Source: Pseudomonas sp. 8Z (lineage in GTDB: Bacteria > Pseudomonadota > Gammaproteobacteria > Pseudomonadales > Pseudomonadaceae). From it: 64,000 nt of DNA. The position numbers were made by a program, and so were the translations under genes. The notes under the pieces were generated by a model that saw only the letters and a program-made list of their open reading frames with translations, made no database searches and was not told the DNA's origin. Each line of letters starts with the position of its first letter. The first letter of the stretch is position 1. The stretch is taken from contig NZ_LR733827.1 of the NCBI RefSeq assembly GCF_902506535.1, forward strand, positions 1,758,092 through 1,822,091, read 5' to 3'. Below are positions 25,193 through 34,580 of the stretch, one piece after another.

Positions 25193-25919
25193 CACCGGAC
25201 TGGCAAGTTTGTGTGTGACTTGCTGGTTGTTCGGGTGCCCGTTCCGGCTTGCCGCGTTTTGGCTGATGTTTTTAGTTTCGCCTTCCCAGGCGAGTGACTT
25301 TTGCTCCGGATGGCCGGCCCGACAAAAGTAACCAAAACCCTCCGCCCGATCATCCGGCCCTCGCTGCGCGAGGGTTCGCTCACTCCATCGCCGTTCCAGA
25401 GGCCCGCCACGATGGGCCATCCATGGCCCTCCGTGGCTCTCGCGACATCCTGTCGCTCGACCTCTTCCACGACGATTCCGTTCGCCCTCCTGGGCGGGCT
25501 CTGCACGCGCCTGAACCAGCGGTAACTCAGGTGCAGCTGGGAGTGCTCTGGCAAGAGCAATAGCAAACCGCTGTGGTCTGCGAGTGAAACCGATAGTTTC
25601 AGGCGCGCGAAAATCCCCCTTCAGGAGGCCGAACGTAGGCACTGCGCAGGGGACGAGCGGCATGGATGCCGCGAGAGGCGTAATGGACCAGGGACGGCCC
25701 ATGTACGCCGACCCCGGAGCGGTGCCGGAGTGAGGGAAGTCGAGCGAAGCGAGACCCGGATGGCGGGGTGCGCTTTCTTTTGCTTACTTTTCTTTGCGCA
25801 TTTCAAAGAAAAGTGAGTCGCCCGAGGGGGGCGAAACAGGGAGTTCCTGAGAACACTCAAGGCGGCGTCCAAAACATCAATAAGCCAACTCACCAACACA
25901 CAAACTTGCCAGTCCGGTG
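25193..25919. repeat. 727-bp non-coding element with 24-bp terminal inverted repeats
   Basis: The ends are perfect inverted copies of CACCGGACTGGCAAGTTTGT plus GTGT (25,193-25,216 and 25,896-25,919). The interior is a degenerate palindrome: on the left GTTTCGCC, CTTTTG, ACAAAAGTAACCAAAA, CTCGCTGCGCGAGGGTTCGC and CACTCC occur in order, and the complement of the right arm shows GTTTCGCC, CTTTTC, AAAAGTAAGCAAAA, TCTCGCTTCGCTCGAC and CACTCC in the same order. No convincing protein frame is present. It fills the space between xpt and the chemoreceptor gene. Confidence 0.8.
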
Positions 25920-25924
25920 GGTGC

Positions 25925-27559
25925 TCAGGGCTCAGGCTTATAGCCCAGGCGCAAGCCACCCCAATGCCGCCCCCGCACCAGAATCGGTACCGACAGGTCA
26001 TGCATCAGCTCGCCGGTATCGCGCATATAGGTCTGCAGCAACACGGCCTTGCCGTGACTACCACAGCGGATGCCAGTTCGATCATTGAACAGGCGCTTGC
26101 CGCGACTACGGGTGGTGTCGACCGCCGGGTCGCCGCTCTGCGGGTGATTGAACGCCTGATTGTGGGTCGGCACATAGCCCTCTGGCGTGGTGGCGATGGC
26201 GAACACCAGCCCGTCATGCCGCTTGAGTAGCGGCTCCTGCAACCCAGGTAGCACCTGATCGGCATACTGGTCGAAGCGGGTGCGGTACTTCTGCGGCTGG
26301 GTACCGGCAATCGGCTGGTACTGGCGGTCGAACAGGTCATCGAGCGCGATGCGCCCGGCGGCAAGATCCGCCTCGAACTGCGCCGCAATCGCGGTAGCGC
26401 CCTCGCGGGCCAGGTCGTAGATGCGCTGGTGATAGTCGTCCAGCCCCACCTCGGCAAGCTGTTCGCTGACCGTCTCGGCCTGCCCCACCAGTTGTTCCGC
26501 CGCGCCTGCCAGTTGCCGCGTCTGCCCCTCGCTGCCCTGCACATCCCCACGCAATTGCATCGCAGCCGCCGACAGGCTGGCCAGACGCTGGTGGTTATCT
26601 GCACTGCCGGCACTGATCCGCGCCACTTGCTGCTCCACCTCCTCGGCCTGAGCAGCAATGCCGTGCAATTGCTCGCCAGCACGCTCGATCTGCCGTGCGG
26701 CCTGTTCCAGCTCGCCACTCTGCTGCTGGATATGGCTGACCACCGCTGCGCTCTGCTGGCGGATATCGGCGACCATCTGGCTGACTTCCTCGGTCGCGCT
26801 GGCGGTGCGGGCGGCGAGATTACGAACCTCGTCGGCGACCACAGCAAAACCACGTCCCATCTCCCCTGCGCGCGCCGCCTCGATGGCCGCGTTGAGCGCC
26901 AGCAGATTGGTCTGGCTGGCGATGGACTGGATCACCTGGGTAACCTGCTCGATCTGCTCGGTACGGCGGCCCAGGCCGTCGATCAATTCACGGCTGGCCA
27001 GGGTCTGTTCACTGAGCCGCTGCATGCGAGTGATGGCCTGGGTCAGTTCGGCCTGGCCGCTGCTGCTGGCGGCACGCACGTGCTGTGCGGCTGCCAGGGT
27101 CTGCTCGGCACGCTGAGCACTGTCTTGTTCGGTCAGCGTGATCGCCTCAGCCGCTTCGCTGACCTGCTCCACAGCCATCAGTTGCGACTGCAGGCGCCCG
27201 GCCAAATGTTGCACCGCATGCGCCACGCGCGCGGCCGACAGGGCGTTGTGACTGGTATGGCGCGACAGGCCACGGCTCAGCTCGACGAAATCACTGCCGC
27301 CCGGCGCGGGCTTGGCAAGCGGAGCACTCTCGTCACGACGCTGCCAAGGCCCGAGCCAAGGCCACAGAGCCAGGATCATGAAGGACGGTACGCTGATATA
27401 CAGCGGTAACTGCATCGACTGGTAGGCCACCATCAAAGCGGCCAAGCCCAGCGCATGCAGCAGACAGGTAAAGGGGGAACGGACAAACGCAGCTTGCATG
27501 ACCGACCTCGCGATTCTTGTTCTTGTGCGCGGCGACGCGCTAAGAGCGGACGGTGGCAT
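25925..27559 (-). CDS. Methyl-accepting chemotaxis protein with C-terminal sensor-like domain
   Basis: 544-residue chemoreceptor of unusual layout. Two hydrophobic stretches at about residues 25-60 with almost no loop anchor it, so there is no periplasmic ligand domain. The coiled-coil signalling region spans about 90-385, with the tip containing NLLALNAAIEAARAGEMGRG at about 220. After the coiled coil comes a compact globular domain (about 395-544), running from YDLAREGATAIAAQFEADLA to the ending HWGGLRLGYKPEP and resembling cytoplasmic Cache-like or heme/ligand-binding tails. It probably senses a cytoplasmic or redox signal. The ATG at 27,559 has GGGAGGTTGTCC before it; two codons upstream is another in-frame start without that spacing. 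Confidence 0.87.
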   Translation of the reverse strand: MPPSALSASPRTRTRIARSVMQAAFVRSPFTCLLHALGLAALMVAYQSMQLPLYISVPSFMILALWPWLGPWQRRDESAPLAKPAPGGSDFVELSRGLSRHTSHNALSAARVAHAVQHLAGRLQSQLMAVEQVSEAAEAITLTEQDSAQRAEQTLAAAQHVRAASSSGQAELTQAITRMQRLSEQTLASRELIDGLGRRTEQIEQVTQVIQSIASQTNLLALNAAIEAARAGEMGRGFAVVADEVRNLAARTASATEEVSQMVADIRQQSAAVVSHIQQQSGELEQAARQIERAGEQLHGIAAQAEEVEQQVARISAGSADNHQRLASLSAAAMQLRGDVQGSEGQTRQLAGAAEQLVGQAETVSEQLAEVGLDDYHQRIYDLAREGATAIAAQFEADLAAGRIALDDLFDRQYQPIAGTQPQKYRTRFDQYADQVLPGLQEPLLKRHDGLVFAIATTPEGYVPTHNQAFNHPQSGDPAVDTTRSRGKRLFNDRTGIRCGSHGKAVLLQTYMRDTGELMHDLSVPILVRGRHWGGLRLGYKPEP

Positions 27560-27729
27560 GGACAACCTCCCTGATCATCACACCGGACAATACAGATACC
27601 CGGTCTTGACCGCCGAGCCGCCCAATCACTAGGCGCCTGCCAGGCGGTCTTTGATTCGATCATCCAGCCAGCACAGGGGCTATCACACTTTGGTCGCAGC
27701 CTAGCCTGTACTCGGGCACGACACCATAG

Positions 27730-28806
27730 CTAATCGGCCAGGTGATGGCGCCGCACGAAGCGTTGATCGAGCCAGTCCTTGCAGCGCCCATAGAATTGCC
27801 CGTCAGCACTCCAGCCGCGCCAATCGAGCAAGGCACCACCATCGCCGCTGGCCAGCAGCGTCAGGCCCTGGCGTGGCGCCCGGTACAGGCGCAGCGGCTG
27901 ATTGTGCAAGGCGGCCTGCAGATTGCCCGCCAGCACCCGCCCCTGGCGCGAGGAACGACTAAGACTGCGCGGCACATCGCGCAGCGTGGCGCATTCACCC
28001 ACAGCAAAAATCTGCGGGTGCGACAGACTTTGCAGGCTGTCATGAATCGCCACGAACCCCTCGGTATCGCAAGCCAACCCCGCCGCACGCAACCATGGCC
28101 AGGCCCGCGCACCACTGGCTAGCAGCAGGCGGCGGCCGCGCCAAACCGGCTCATCACCGCTGAGCAGCCAGTCATCTTCGATCCGCCCTATCGGGCAATG
28201 CTCGCGCACCTGCACGCCACACAGGCGCAAGTAGCCCAGTGCACGCAGACGCAGCCCGAGCGATTGCCCCGGCAGCAGCGGCCCGCCGCAGAACAGGGCC
28301 AGATTGGGCACCTGCCCGGCAATGGCCAGAGCGAGCTCGACACTCCCCGGCGTGCCACCCAAAATGGCCAGGCGCCGAGGCTCTCGCTGCCATTGCCGCC
28401 AACCAGCCAGGAAATCATCAATGGGCCGCGTCGCTAGCACCTGCATGGCATCGCCACTCTGCGGCGGCGACAGCAGGCCAGCACCGACATCAAGCGACAA
28501 CCACTGTGACTGCAGTGAGCGGCCATCGGCCAGACGCAATATGCAAGCATCCGCGTCCATGCCGCTCATGACGCACTCGATCAACTCCACCTTAGCAGCG
28601 CGACACAAAGGCTCCAGTGCAACCTGGCAGTCATCCTCGGCGAAACGCTCAGCCAGCAATCCGGGTAATCGCCCGGTATACCAGGCATGTGTCGCGCAAT
28701 TGAGCAGAGCGATACGCCCCTTGGGGCGCTCAACCAGCGCCCAACGCCGCAACACCCCAAGATGGGCATGTCCGGCCCCCACCAAAATCAGGTCATAGTC
28801 ACTCAT
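27730..28806 (-). CDS. FAD-dependent pyridine nucleotide-disulfide oxidoreductase family protein
   Basis: 358-residue flavoprotein. The N-terminal Rossmann motif is LILVGAGHAHLGVLRRW, a GAGHAHL variant shared with the NDH-2-like domain that is fused to selenide water dikinase in some organisms. A second nucleotide-binding motif LAILGGTPGSVELAL lies near residue 145, and the FAD-binding IFAVGECATL near residue 285. It probably oxidises NAD(P)H, but the acceptor is unknown. The start at 28,806 gives the motif at residue 4, as usual; the longer frame has no conserved sequence. It stands alone between the chemoreceptor and the divergent GGDEF/EAL gene. Confidence 0.82.
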   Translation of the reverse strand: MSDYDLILVGAGHAHLGVLRRWALVERPKGRIALLNCATHAWYTGRLPGLLAERFAEDDCQVALEPLCRAAKVELIECVMSGMDADACILRLADGRSLQSQWLSLDVGAGLLSPPQSGDAMQVLATRPIDDFLAGWRQWQREPRRLAILGGTPGSVELALAIAGQVPNLALFCGGPLLPGQSLGLRLRALGYLRLCGVQVREHCPIGRIEDDWLLSGDEPVWRGRRLLLASGARAWPWLRAAGLACDTEGFVAIHDSLQSLSHPQIFAVGECATLRDVPRSLSRSSRQGRVLAGNLQAALHNQPLRLYRAPRQGLTLLASGDGGALLDWRGWSADGQFYGRCKDWLDQRFVRRHHLAD

Positions 28807-29195
28807 CGAACACTCTTTCTTCCCTCGCGATCGCGGCGACCGCCGGGCTTGAAGCCGGGCCTGTGCAGATATCACAGGTCACTGCAGAAGCGCGAGCATG
28901 TCGGGACACGTAGATGCTGGCAAGCCTACGATGAGTGCTGCCACTCAAAATACGACCTGCGCCTGAGCCTATGGCGAGCACCGCAAGGCGCGATAACGCA
29001 CTTTTGCGCCGCATTTCAAATGCGCTGAACACAATTTCCGCTCACCACGGGCCGACTTAGACAGTGCCACGGACGGCACACCAACCGACTCGCCAAAAGA
29101 ATGGCGTCACAATGCCATCACGCTGATATAATCCGCGACCGCAGACAATAAACCGGGTTATCACGCCCCCACGATAGCTGCCTGAGGTGCCCCGG
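28807..29195. other. 389-bp intergenic region, divergent promoters expected
   Basis: It lies between two divergent genes. I see no protein frame, tRNA or strong terminator. Near 29,010 is a short palindrome GCGCATTTGAAATGCG-like (GCCGCATTTCAAATGCGC). The GATATAATCC near 29,125 could be a -10 for the plus-strand gene. Confidence 0.5.
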
Positions 29196-32042
29196 ATGGC
29201 TCGCTGGCTCTCCCTCCTGCTTCTCTTACTCAGCCTGCAGAGCTGGGCAGAAGCACAATTACCGCTCATTCAGCCAACCCATGATGCATTGAGCAGTCCT
29301 TTCTCGCTCAATCACCGGCTATTGCTGGAAGACCCGGACGGCCAGCTCGACGCCGCCCAGGCGCTTGACGCGCTGCTCCAGCAGGGCAAAGCGATAACCG
29401 GCAGCGCCCACATTGGCTACTCCAGCAGCACCTGGTGGCACGCCTTACGCTTGCAACTGCCAGCCGGGGAATCCGTCAAGTTGATCCTTGCGACCCCACT
29501 TCTGGACAGCGCGCAAGTGTGGCTGCTCTCCAATGAGGGCATGATCGGCCCACTGCGCAGCGGCAGCAGCCTGCCTTTCGATGAGCGCGGACAACCGTAT
29601 CCACACCTGATGCTCGACCTGCCACCGCTGGATGCAACGCCACACACACTGCTGATACGCACCCAAAGCCACGCCTCTCTCGACCTGCCTCTGCAGTTGA
29701 TCAGCAGCACAAGCAGCCAGCACCTGATCGCCCATAGCTGGTTGCTCAACGGCCTGTTGATTGGCGCCCTGCTGGGCCTGACGGCCTTCTATCTGATCCG
29801 CTTCAGCACGCTGCGCGAGGCCCAACTGGCCTACTTCTGCCTGGCCGCACTTTGCGTCGCGGCCTTCACCATCGGCATGTACAACGCGGCCGGCCTTCTG
29901 GCAGACAGCGACGCACAGCGATCAGAACTGCTCATTCAACTGCCCATGGTCGGCATACTGATCTTCAGCACCCTGTTTCTGAGCCACTCTCTACGCCTGC
30001 CAACACAACGGCTGCGCTGGCTAAACCCAGCCCTGTTCGCCATCATCCTGCTGGTATGCGTGGGCGGCCACCTGACCGCGCACCCGCAGACCTACCGCCT
30101 ACTCAACCTATTGATCCTGGCCACAGGCCTCTATCAGCTCACCTTGCTGCTACTGGCAGTACACCTACGACGCACCTGCGCACGGAGCTTCCTGCTGTGC
30201 TGGGGCCCGGCACTGCCACTGATGCTACTGATCCCCCTGAATCGCGAAGGTCTCATATCGCTCCCCTCCGACCTACAGGCGCTCTATGCCTTCCTGCCAT
30301 CGGTAAGCATGCTGATGTTTGGCACCTTGCTGGACAAAAAGCATGAACGAACCCGCCGCGCACTCCTGAGCACACAGACCCGAGCTATCGACAACCTCGA
30401 GCAATACCAGGCCCTGTTTCGCCATAGCAGCGAGGGCATCATGCGCTGCAATCACGCCGGCCAACTGCTCGAAGCGAACCCCAGCCTGTGCCGCATGCTG
30501 GGCGAGAACAGCACCCAGCTACTGACCAAGCAACTGCCTGAACTGCTTGGCGAAGTCACCTGGACAGAACTGCTGACCGGGCTCGAAAACTCAGGCGGCG
30601 CCATAAGCCGAGAATGCCAGTTGCGCGACATCAACGGCCAGCAACGCTGGGTCTACCTATCCCTGCACCAACAGCCCACGCAGGACAGCATCGTCGGCAT
30701 TATTGTCGACCTCAACGAACGCCACACACTGGAAGAGCGCCTGCAGCATCTGGCCACCCACGACGCCCTCACCGGGCTGTATAACCGCCGCGAACTCGAA
30801 CGCCTGCTGTCGAGCACTCTGAACGGCGAGACATCTCCCCCCTTCAGCCATCTACTGTGCCTGAGCCTGGATCGTTTCAAACTGGTCAACGACCTCTGCG
30901 GACACCTGGCAGGCGACCAACTCCTCAAGCAACTGGCCAAGCAACTGCAGCGCTCGCTACCCGAGCACGCCGAACTCGCCCGCATCGGCGGCGACGAGTT
31001 CGCCATCCTGCTTCGCGAACCCAACGATGCAGCCGCCCAGCAGCAAGCCGAACTACTGCGCCGCAATGTCGAACAGTTCGTCTTCACCTGGCAAAACCGG
31101 CCATTTCGCCTGCATGCCAGCATCGGTCTGCTAACCCTAGCTCCAGACATGCCCGACTGGGAAACGGCCTTGAACTGGGCCAACAACGCCGCACAACAGG
31201 CCAAACACCAAGGGCGCAACCGCGTTCACCAATTCAACCCAGCAGACGGCGCGCTACTCGACCACCAACGTCAGTTGCAGTGGATCACACGCCTACGCGA
31301 CGCCACCGAGCACGACCATTTCGAACTTTTCCAGCAAGCAGTCACGCCGCTGCAGAAAAATACACAAGGCCTGCACTACGAAGTGCTGCTGCGCTACCGC
31401 GACCCCAAGAGCGGCGAACGGATCAGTCCCGGACAGTTTCTCGATGCAGCCGCGCGATATGGTTTCCTCGGCGCCATTGACCGTTGGGTGATCGAACACC
31501 TGTGCGCCTGGCTAGCGAACAACCCCCGGCACCTCGCCAACCTGGTACAGGTCAATGTCAACCTGAGCGCCGAATCGCTGCTCGACAAGAGCTTTCACAC
31601 ACTGCTCAACGATGTCCTGCAACGCCATAACCTACCGGCCAGCAAGCTATGCATCGAGGTCACCGAAATGGTCGCCCTGGGTGAGCTGGGCGTTTCCGCC
31701 AAGTGGATCAAAGAACTGCGCAGCCAGGGCCTGAAAGTGGCCCTGGATGACTTCGGCAGCGGCTTCGCCTCCTATGCCTACCTGCGTCACCTGCCACTGG
31801 ACATCCTGAAGATCGACGGCAGCTTCATCCGCGATATCGACCAGGATCCAATCAACCAGGCCATGGTCGGTTCGATGCAACAGATCGCCACACAACTGGG
31901 CCTGAGCACCGTGGCAGAGTTCGTCGAAACACAACAGAGCATGAACTGCCTGCACCGACTCGGCATCGACTACGCACAGGGCTATCACATCGGCAAACCG
32001 CAACCCCTGGCGCTGCTGGCCGACGCACCTCAACCCGCCTGA
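29196..32042 (+). CDS. 7TMR-DISM sensor diguanylate cyclase/phosphodiesterase
   Basis: 948-residue membrane c-di-GMP enzyme. Order: signal peptide (1-24), periplasmic 7TMR-DISMED2 beta-sandwich (about 30-180, ending in the DLPLQLIS strand), seven membrane helices (about 185-385), a PAS domain (about 405-520, FRHSSEGIMRCNHAGQLLEA), GGDEF with intact IGGDEF near residue 598, and EAL near residue 729. The EAL signature reads EVLLRYRD (Ala to Val, a substitution found in active enzymes), and downstream DDFGSGFASYAYLRHLPLDI and the late AEFVET are kept, so both activities are possible. The periplasmic domain type often binds carbohydrates. The ATG follows GAGGTGCCCCGG; an in-frame GTG three codons earlier is less likely. 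Confidence 0.9.
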   Translation: MARWLSLLLLLLSLQSWAEAQLPLIQPTHDALSSPFSLNHRLLLEDPDGQLDAAQALDALLQQGKAITGSAHIGYSSSTWWHALRLQLPAGESVKLILATPLLDSAQVWLLSNEGMIGPLRSGSSLPFDERGQPYPHLMLDLPPLDATPHTLLIRTQSHASLDLPLQLISSTSSQHLIAHSWLLNGLLIGALLGLTAFYLIRFSTLREAQLAYFCLAALCVAAFTIGMYNAAGLLADSDAQRSELLIQLPMVGILIFSTLFLSHSLRLPTQRLRWLNPALFAIILLVCVGGHLTAHPQTYRLLNLLILATGLYQLTLLLLAVHLRRTCARSFLLCWGPALPLMLLIPLNREGLISLPSDLQALYAFLPSVSMLMFGTLLDKKHERTRRALLSTQTRAIDNLEQYQALFRHSSEGIMRCNHAGQLLEANPSLCRMLGENSTQLLTKQLPELLGEVTWTELLTGLENSGGAISRECQLRDINGQQRWVYLSLHQQPTQDSIVGIIVDLNERHTLEERLQHLATHDALTGLYNRRELERLLSSTLNGETSPPFSHLLCLSLDRFKLVNDLCGHLAGDQLLKQLAKQLQRSLPEHAELARIGGDEFAILLREPNDAAAQQQAELLRRNVEQFVFTWQNRPFRLHASIGLLTLAPDMPDWETALNWANNAAQQAKHQGRNRVHQFNPADGALLDHQRQLQWITRLRDATEHDHFELFQQAVTPLQKNTQGLHYEVLLRYRDPKSGERISPGQFLDAAARYGFLGAIDRWVIEHLCAWLANNPRHLANLVQVNVNLSAESLLDKSFHTLLNDVLQRHNLPASKLCIEVTEMVALGELGVSAKWIKELRSQGLKVALDDFGSGFASYAYLRHLPLDILKIDGSFIRDIDQDPINQAMVGSMQQIATQLGLSTVAEFVETQQSMNCLHRLGIDYAQGYHIGKPQPLALLADAPQPA

Positions 32043-32154
32043 GATGCCAAAAAGAGCAGCAGACGCTGCTCATGACGCCCCCCACGCAAAAGCCATGCAC
32101 AGATTGCTCGTCACAATGACGGCCACAAGCCCCACCTCAGCGATCTACAGGCAT

Positions 32155-32182
32155 AAAAAAACCCGCCAGAAGGCGGGTTTTT
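32155..32182. terminator. Bidirectional Rho-independent terminator
   Basis: AAAAACCCGCC, loop AGAA, GGCGGGTTTTT. It ends rpmB-rpmG on the minus strand and probably the GGDEF/EAL gene on the plus strand. Confidence 0.85.
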
Positions 32183-32199
32183 CGTCAGAAACCGATCAA

Positions 32200-32355
32200 T
32201 TACTTGATCTTGGCTTCCTTGTAGATCACGTGCTTACGCACGACAGGATCGTACTTCTTAATCTCGATCTTGTCGGGAGTAGTGCGCTTGTTCTTGTCGG
32301 TGGTGTAGAAATGGCCGGTACCGGCGCTGGACACCAAACGGATCAGTTCACGCAT
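32200..32355 (-). CDS. rpmG: 50S ribosomal protein L33
   Basis: 51-residue basic protein translated as MRELIRLVSSAGTGHFYTTD, then KNKRTTPDKIEIKKYDPVVR, then KHVIYKEAKIK. It is the L33 form without the paired CxxC zinc ligands (zinc-independent type). AAGGAGAGAGTC precedes the ATG. It follows rpmB by 10 bp and is co-transcribed with it, as in most proteobacteria. Confidence 0.97.
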   Translation of the reverse strand: MRELIRLVSSAGTGHFYTTDKNKRTTPDKIEIKKYDPVVRKHVIYKEAKIK

Positions 32356-32365
32356 GACTCTCTCC

Positions 32366-32602
32366 TTAAACCTTTTCGCCGCGAGCGCGCAGCTCAGCCA
32401 GCACTACATCGATGCCACGCTTGTCGATGACACGCATGCCCTTGGCAGATACGCGCAGACGTACGAAGCGCTTTTCCGACTCAACCCAGAAGCGGTGATG
32501 CTGCAGGTTCGGCAGGAAACGACGACGGGTTTTGTTGTTTGCGTGGGAAATGTTATTCCCGGTTACCGGACCCTTACCGGTAACTTGACAGACTCTCGAC
32601 AT
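32366..32602 (-). CDS. rpmB: 50S ribosomal protein L28
   Basis: 78-residue basic protein beginning MSRVCQVTGKGPVTGNNISH with the L28 motif SHANNKTRRRFLPNL and ending VVLAELRARGEKV. Full family length. First gene of the rpmB-rpmG operon, with a clear sigma-70 promoter about 140 bases upstream. Confidence 0.97.
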   Translation of the reverse strand: MSRVCQVTGKGPVTGNNISHANNKTRRRFLPNLQHHRFWVESEKRFVRLRVSAKGMRVIDKRGIDVVLAELRARGEKV

Positions 32603-32749
32603 GCCTCAGCCCTCTAAAACCACATGCCCAACCCGGCATGGGTTGGCCGCTTAAACTCAATGTCATTGGCGCTGTGCGCCGCGTTTCTCGAGGGTCTTAC
32701 CGGGCGCACTGAATAGCGCAAGAACCGGGCCCCTAGAAAAGAGCGCTGC

Positions 32750-32778
32750 TTTATACCAGAAACCTCAGAGGGCAACAA
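32750..32778 (-). promoter_or_regulatory. Sigma-70 promoter of rpmB-rpmG
   Basis: On the minus strand TTGTTG (32,773-32,778), exactly 17 bases, then TATAAA (32,750-32,755). Predicted transcription start is near 32,743, giving a leader of about 140 bases that may carry control. The rest of the 347-bp space (32,603-32,949) shows no gene. Confidence 0.7.
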
Positions 32779-32949
32779 GGAAAAACGCAGGATAAAACAC
32801 TGTCACGTATCGCCCAACCGGCCAGGCACTCGATACGCCGGACTTCCCTCGCGAGCGACCACTCGTCGCCTGCAGATAGTATTCAGCACCAAGCAAATCG
32901 ACTAGGGTGCATGCGTGCTGCCATCCCCCCTAATGATGAGGAACCGACC

Positions 32950-34527
32950 ATGCGCCTGCTACTCGCCACGCTGTTCTGCGCTCCACTGCTGAGCCAGGCC
33001 GCCACGCTAGCCGTCTGCACCGAGGCCAGCCCAGATGGTTTCGATGTAGTGCAGTACAACTCGCTGACCACCACCAACGCCTCGGCCGACATGCTGATGA
33101 ACCGCCTGGTGGAGTTCGATGCCGAGCAAGGCAAGCTGCTGCCAAGCCTGGCGCATAGCTGGTCGGTCTCGGACGACGGGCTGGTCTACGACTTCCAGCT
33201 ACGCGACGACGTGCAGTTCCACCACAACGCCGACTTCGCGCCAAGCCGTAACCTGAGCGCCCAAGACGTGCTGTTCAGCTTCCAGCGCATGCTCGATGCA
33301 CAGAACCCGTGGCACAAGGTCGCCACCAGCGGCTACCCGCACGCCCAATCGATGCAGTGGCCGAGCCTGATCGCCAAGGTCGAAGCAGTCGGCGACCAGC
33401 ACGTGCGTATTACCTTGACCCGCCGCGACGCCACCTTCCTCTCCACCCTGAGCATGGGCTTCGCCTCCATCTACCCAGCCGAATATGCCGACAAGCTACT
33501 CGCAGCCGGCACCCCGGAGAAACTCAACAGCGCCCCCATCGGCAGCGGCCCATTCGTCTTCGAGCGGTTCCAGAAAGACGCCGTGGTGCGCTACAGCGCC
33601 AACCCCGACTACTTCGGCGGCAAGCCAGCCATGGACAAGGTGATCTTCGCCATCACCCCGGACAGCAACGTACGCCTGCAGAAACTACGCCGTGGCGAGT
33701 GCCAGATCGCCCTGTCACCCAAACCGCAGGACGCACAGGCCATCGCCGGCGACGCCACACTCAAGAGCGCGCAGACCGCCGCCTTCATGACCGCCTTCGT
33801 CGGCATCAACAGCCAACACCCACCGCTGGACAAGCCGCAGGTGCGCCAGGCGATCAACCTGGCGTTCGACAAGGCCAGCTACGTCAAGGCCGTGTTCGAG
33901 GGCAGCGCCGAGCCCGCCAACGGCCCCTACCCGCCCAATACCTGGAGCTACGCCAAGGATCTCCCCGGTTATGCCCATGACCCGGCAAAAGCCCGCGCCC
34001 TGCTGGCCGAAGCGGGCCTGAAGGACGGCTTCAAAACCACCATCTGGACGCGCCCCAGCGGCAGCCTGCTCAACCCCAACCCCAGCCTCGGCGCACAGTT
34101 GTTACAGGCGGATCTGGCCAAGGTCGGCATCGCCGCCGAGATTCGCGTGATCGAATGGGGTGAGCTGATCCGCCGCGCCAAGGCCGGCGAGCATGATCTG
34201 CTGTTCATGGGCTGGGCGGGTGACAATGGCGACCCTGATAATTTCCTCACCCCACAGTTCGCCTGCGCCTCGGTGCAGTCCGGCCTGAACTTCGCGCGCT
34301 ACTGCGATGAGGCGCTGGACAAGCTGATCGCAGACGGTAAGCAAAGCAGCGACCAGGCCGAGCGCAGCCGCCTCTACCACGATGCACAGAAGATCATCCA
34401 ACAGCAGGCACTGTGGCTGCCGCTGGCTCATCCGACGGCCTTCGCGCTGCTCAGCAGCAAAGTCGAGGGGTACAAGGTCAGCCCATTCGGCCGGCAGAAT
34501 TTCGCTGCGGTGCAGATGGCGCCATGA
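32950..34527 (+). CDS. Peptide-type ABC transporter substrate-binding protein
   Basis: 525-residue periplasmic binding protein of the SBP_bac_5 (DppA/OppA) family. Signal peptide MRLLLATLFCAPLLSQA-A, then LAVCTEASPDGFDVVQYNS and LMNRLVEFDAEQGKLLPSLA, the family entry motif. The two disulfide-forming Cys pairs seen in DppA-like proteins are plausible. The start at 32,950 follows GATGAGGAACCGACC; a longer frame adds a segment ahead of the signal peptide. No permease or ATPase genes are next to it, so it must work with a transporter encoded elsewhere. The PAO1 counterpart beside rpmG/rpmB is PA5317, one of several dipeptide-binding proteins. Confidence 0.92.
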   Translation: MRLLLATLFCAPLLSQAATLAVCTEASPDGFDVVQYNSLTTTNASADMLMNRLVEFDAEQGKLLPSLAHSWSVSDDGLVYDFQLRDDVQFHHNADFAPSRNLSAQDVLFSFQRMLDAQNPWHKVATSGYPHAQSMQWPSLIAKVEAVGDQHVRITLTRRDATFLSTLSMGFASIYPAEYADKLLAAGTPEKLNSAPIGSGPFVFERFQKDAVVRYSANPDYFGGKPAMDKVIFAITPDSNVRLQKLRRGECQIALSPKPQDAQAIAGDATLKSAQTAAFMTAFVGINSQHPPLDKPQVRQAINLAFDKASYVKAVFEGSAEPANGPYPPNTWSYAKDLPGYAHDPAKARALLAEAGLKDGFKTTIWTRPSGSLLNPNPSLGAQLLQADLAKVGIAAEIRVIEWGELIRRAKAGEHDLLFMGWAGDNGDPDNFLTPQFACASVQSGLNFARYCDEALDKLIADGKQSSDQAERSRLYHDAQKIIQQQALWLPLAHPTAFALLSSKVEGYKVSPFGRQNFAAVQMAP

Positions 34528-34538
34528 GTCGTGGTCTT

Positions 34539-34556
34539 GGTGGGCTAAAGCCCACC
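34539..34556. repeat. Short extragenic palindrome
   Basis: GGTGGGCTAAAGCCCACC, a perfect palindrome, followed by CTACATAAGGTAG. It lies between two convergent genes and may end transcription. Confidence 0.6.
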
Positions 34557-34580
34557 CTACATAAGGTAGGCTACGCCCCT

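Noticed and set aside
25033..25702. Overlapping minus-strand frames of 176-177 codons in the xpt downstream region
   Set aside because: They lie in the palindromic 727-bp element and the end of xpt, with low-complexity translation and no start signals.
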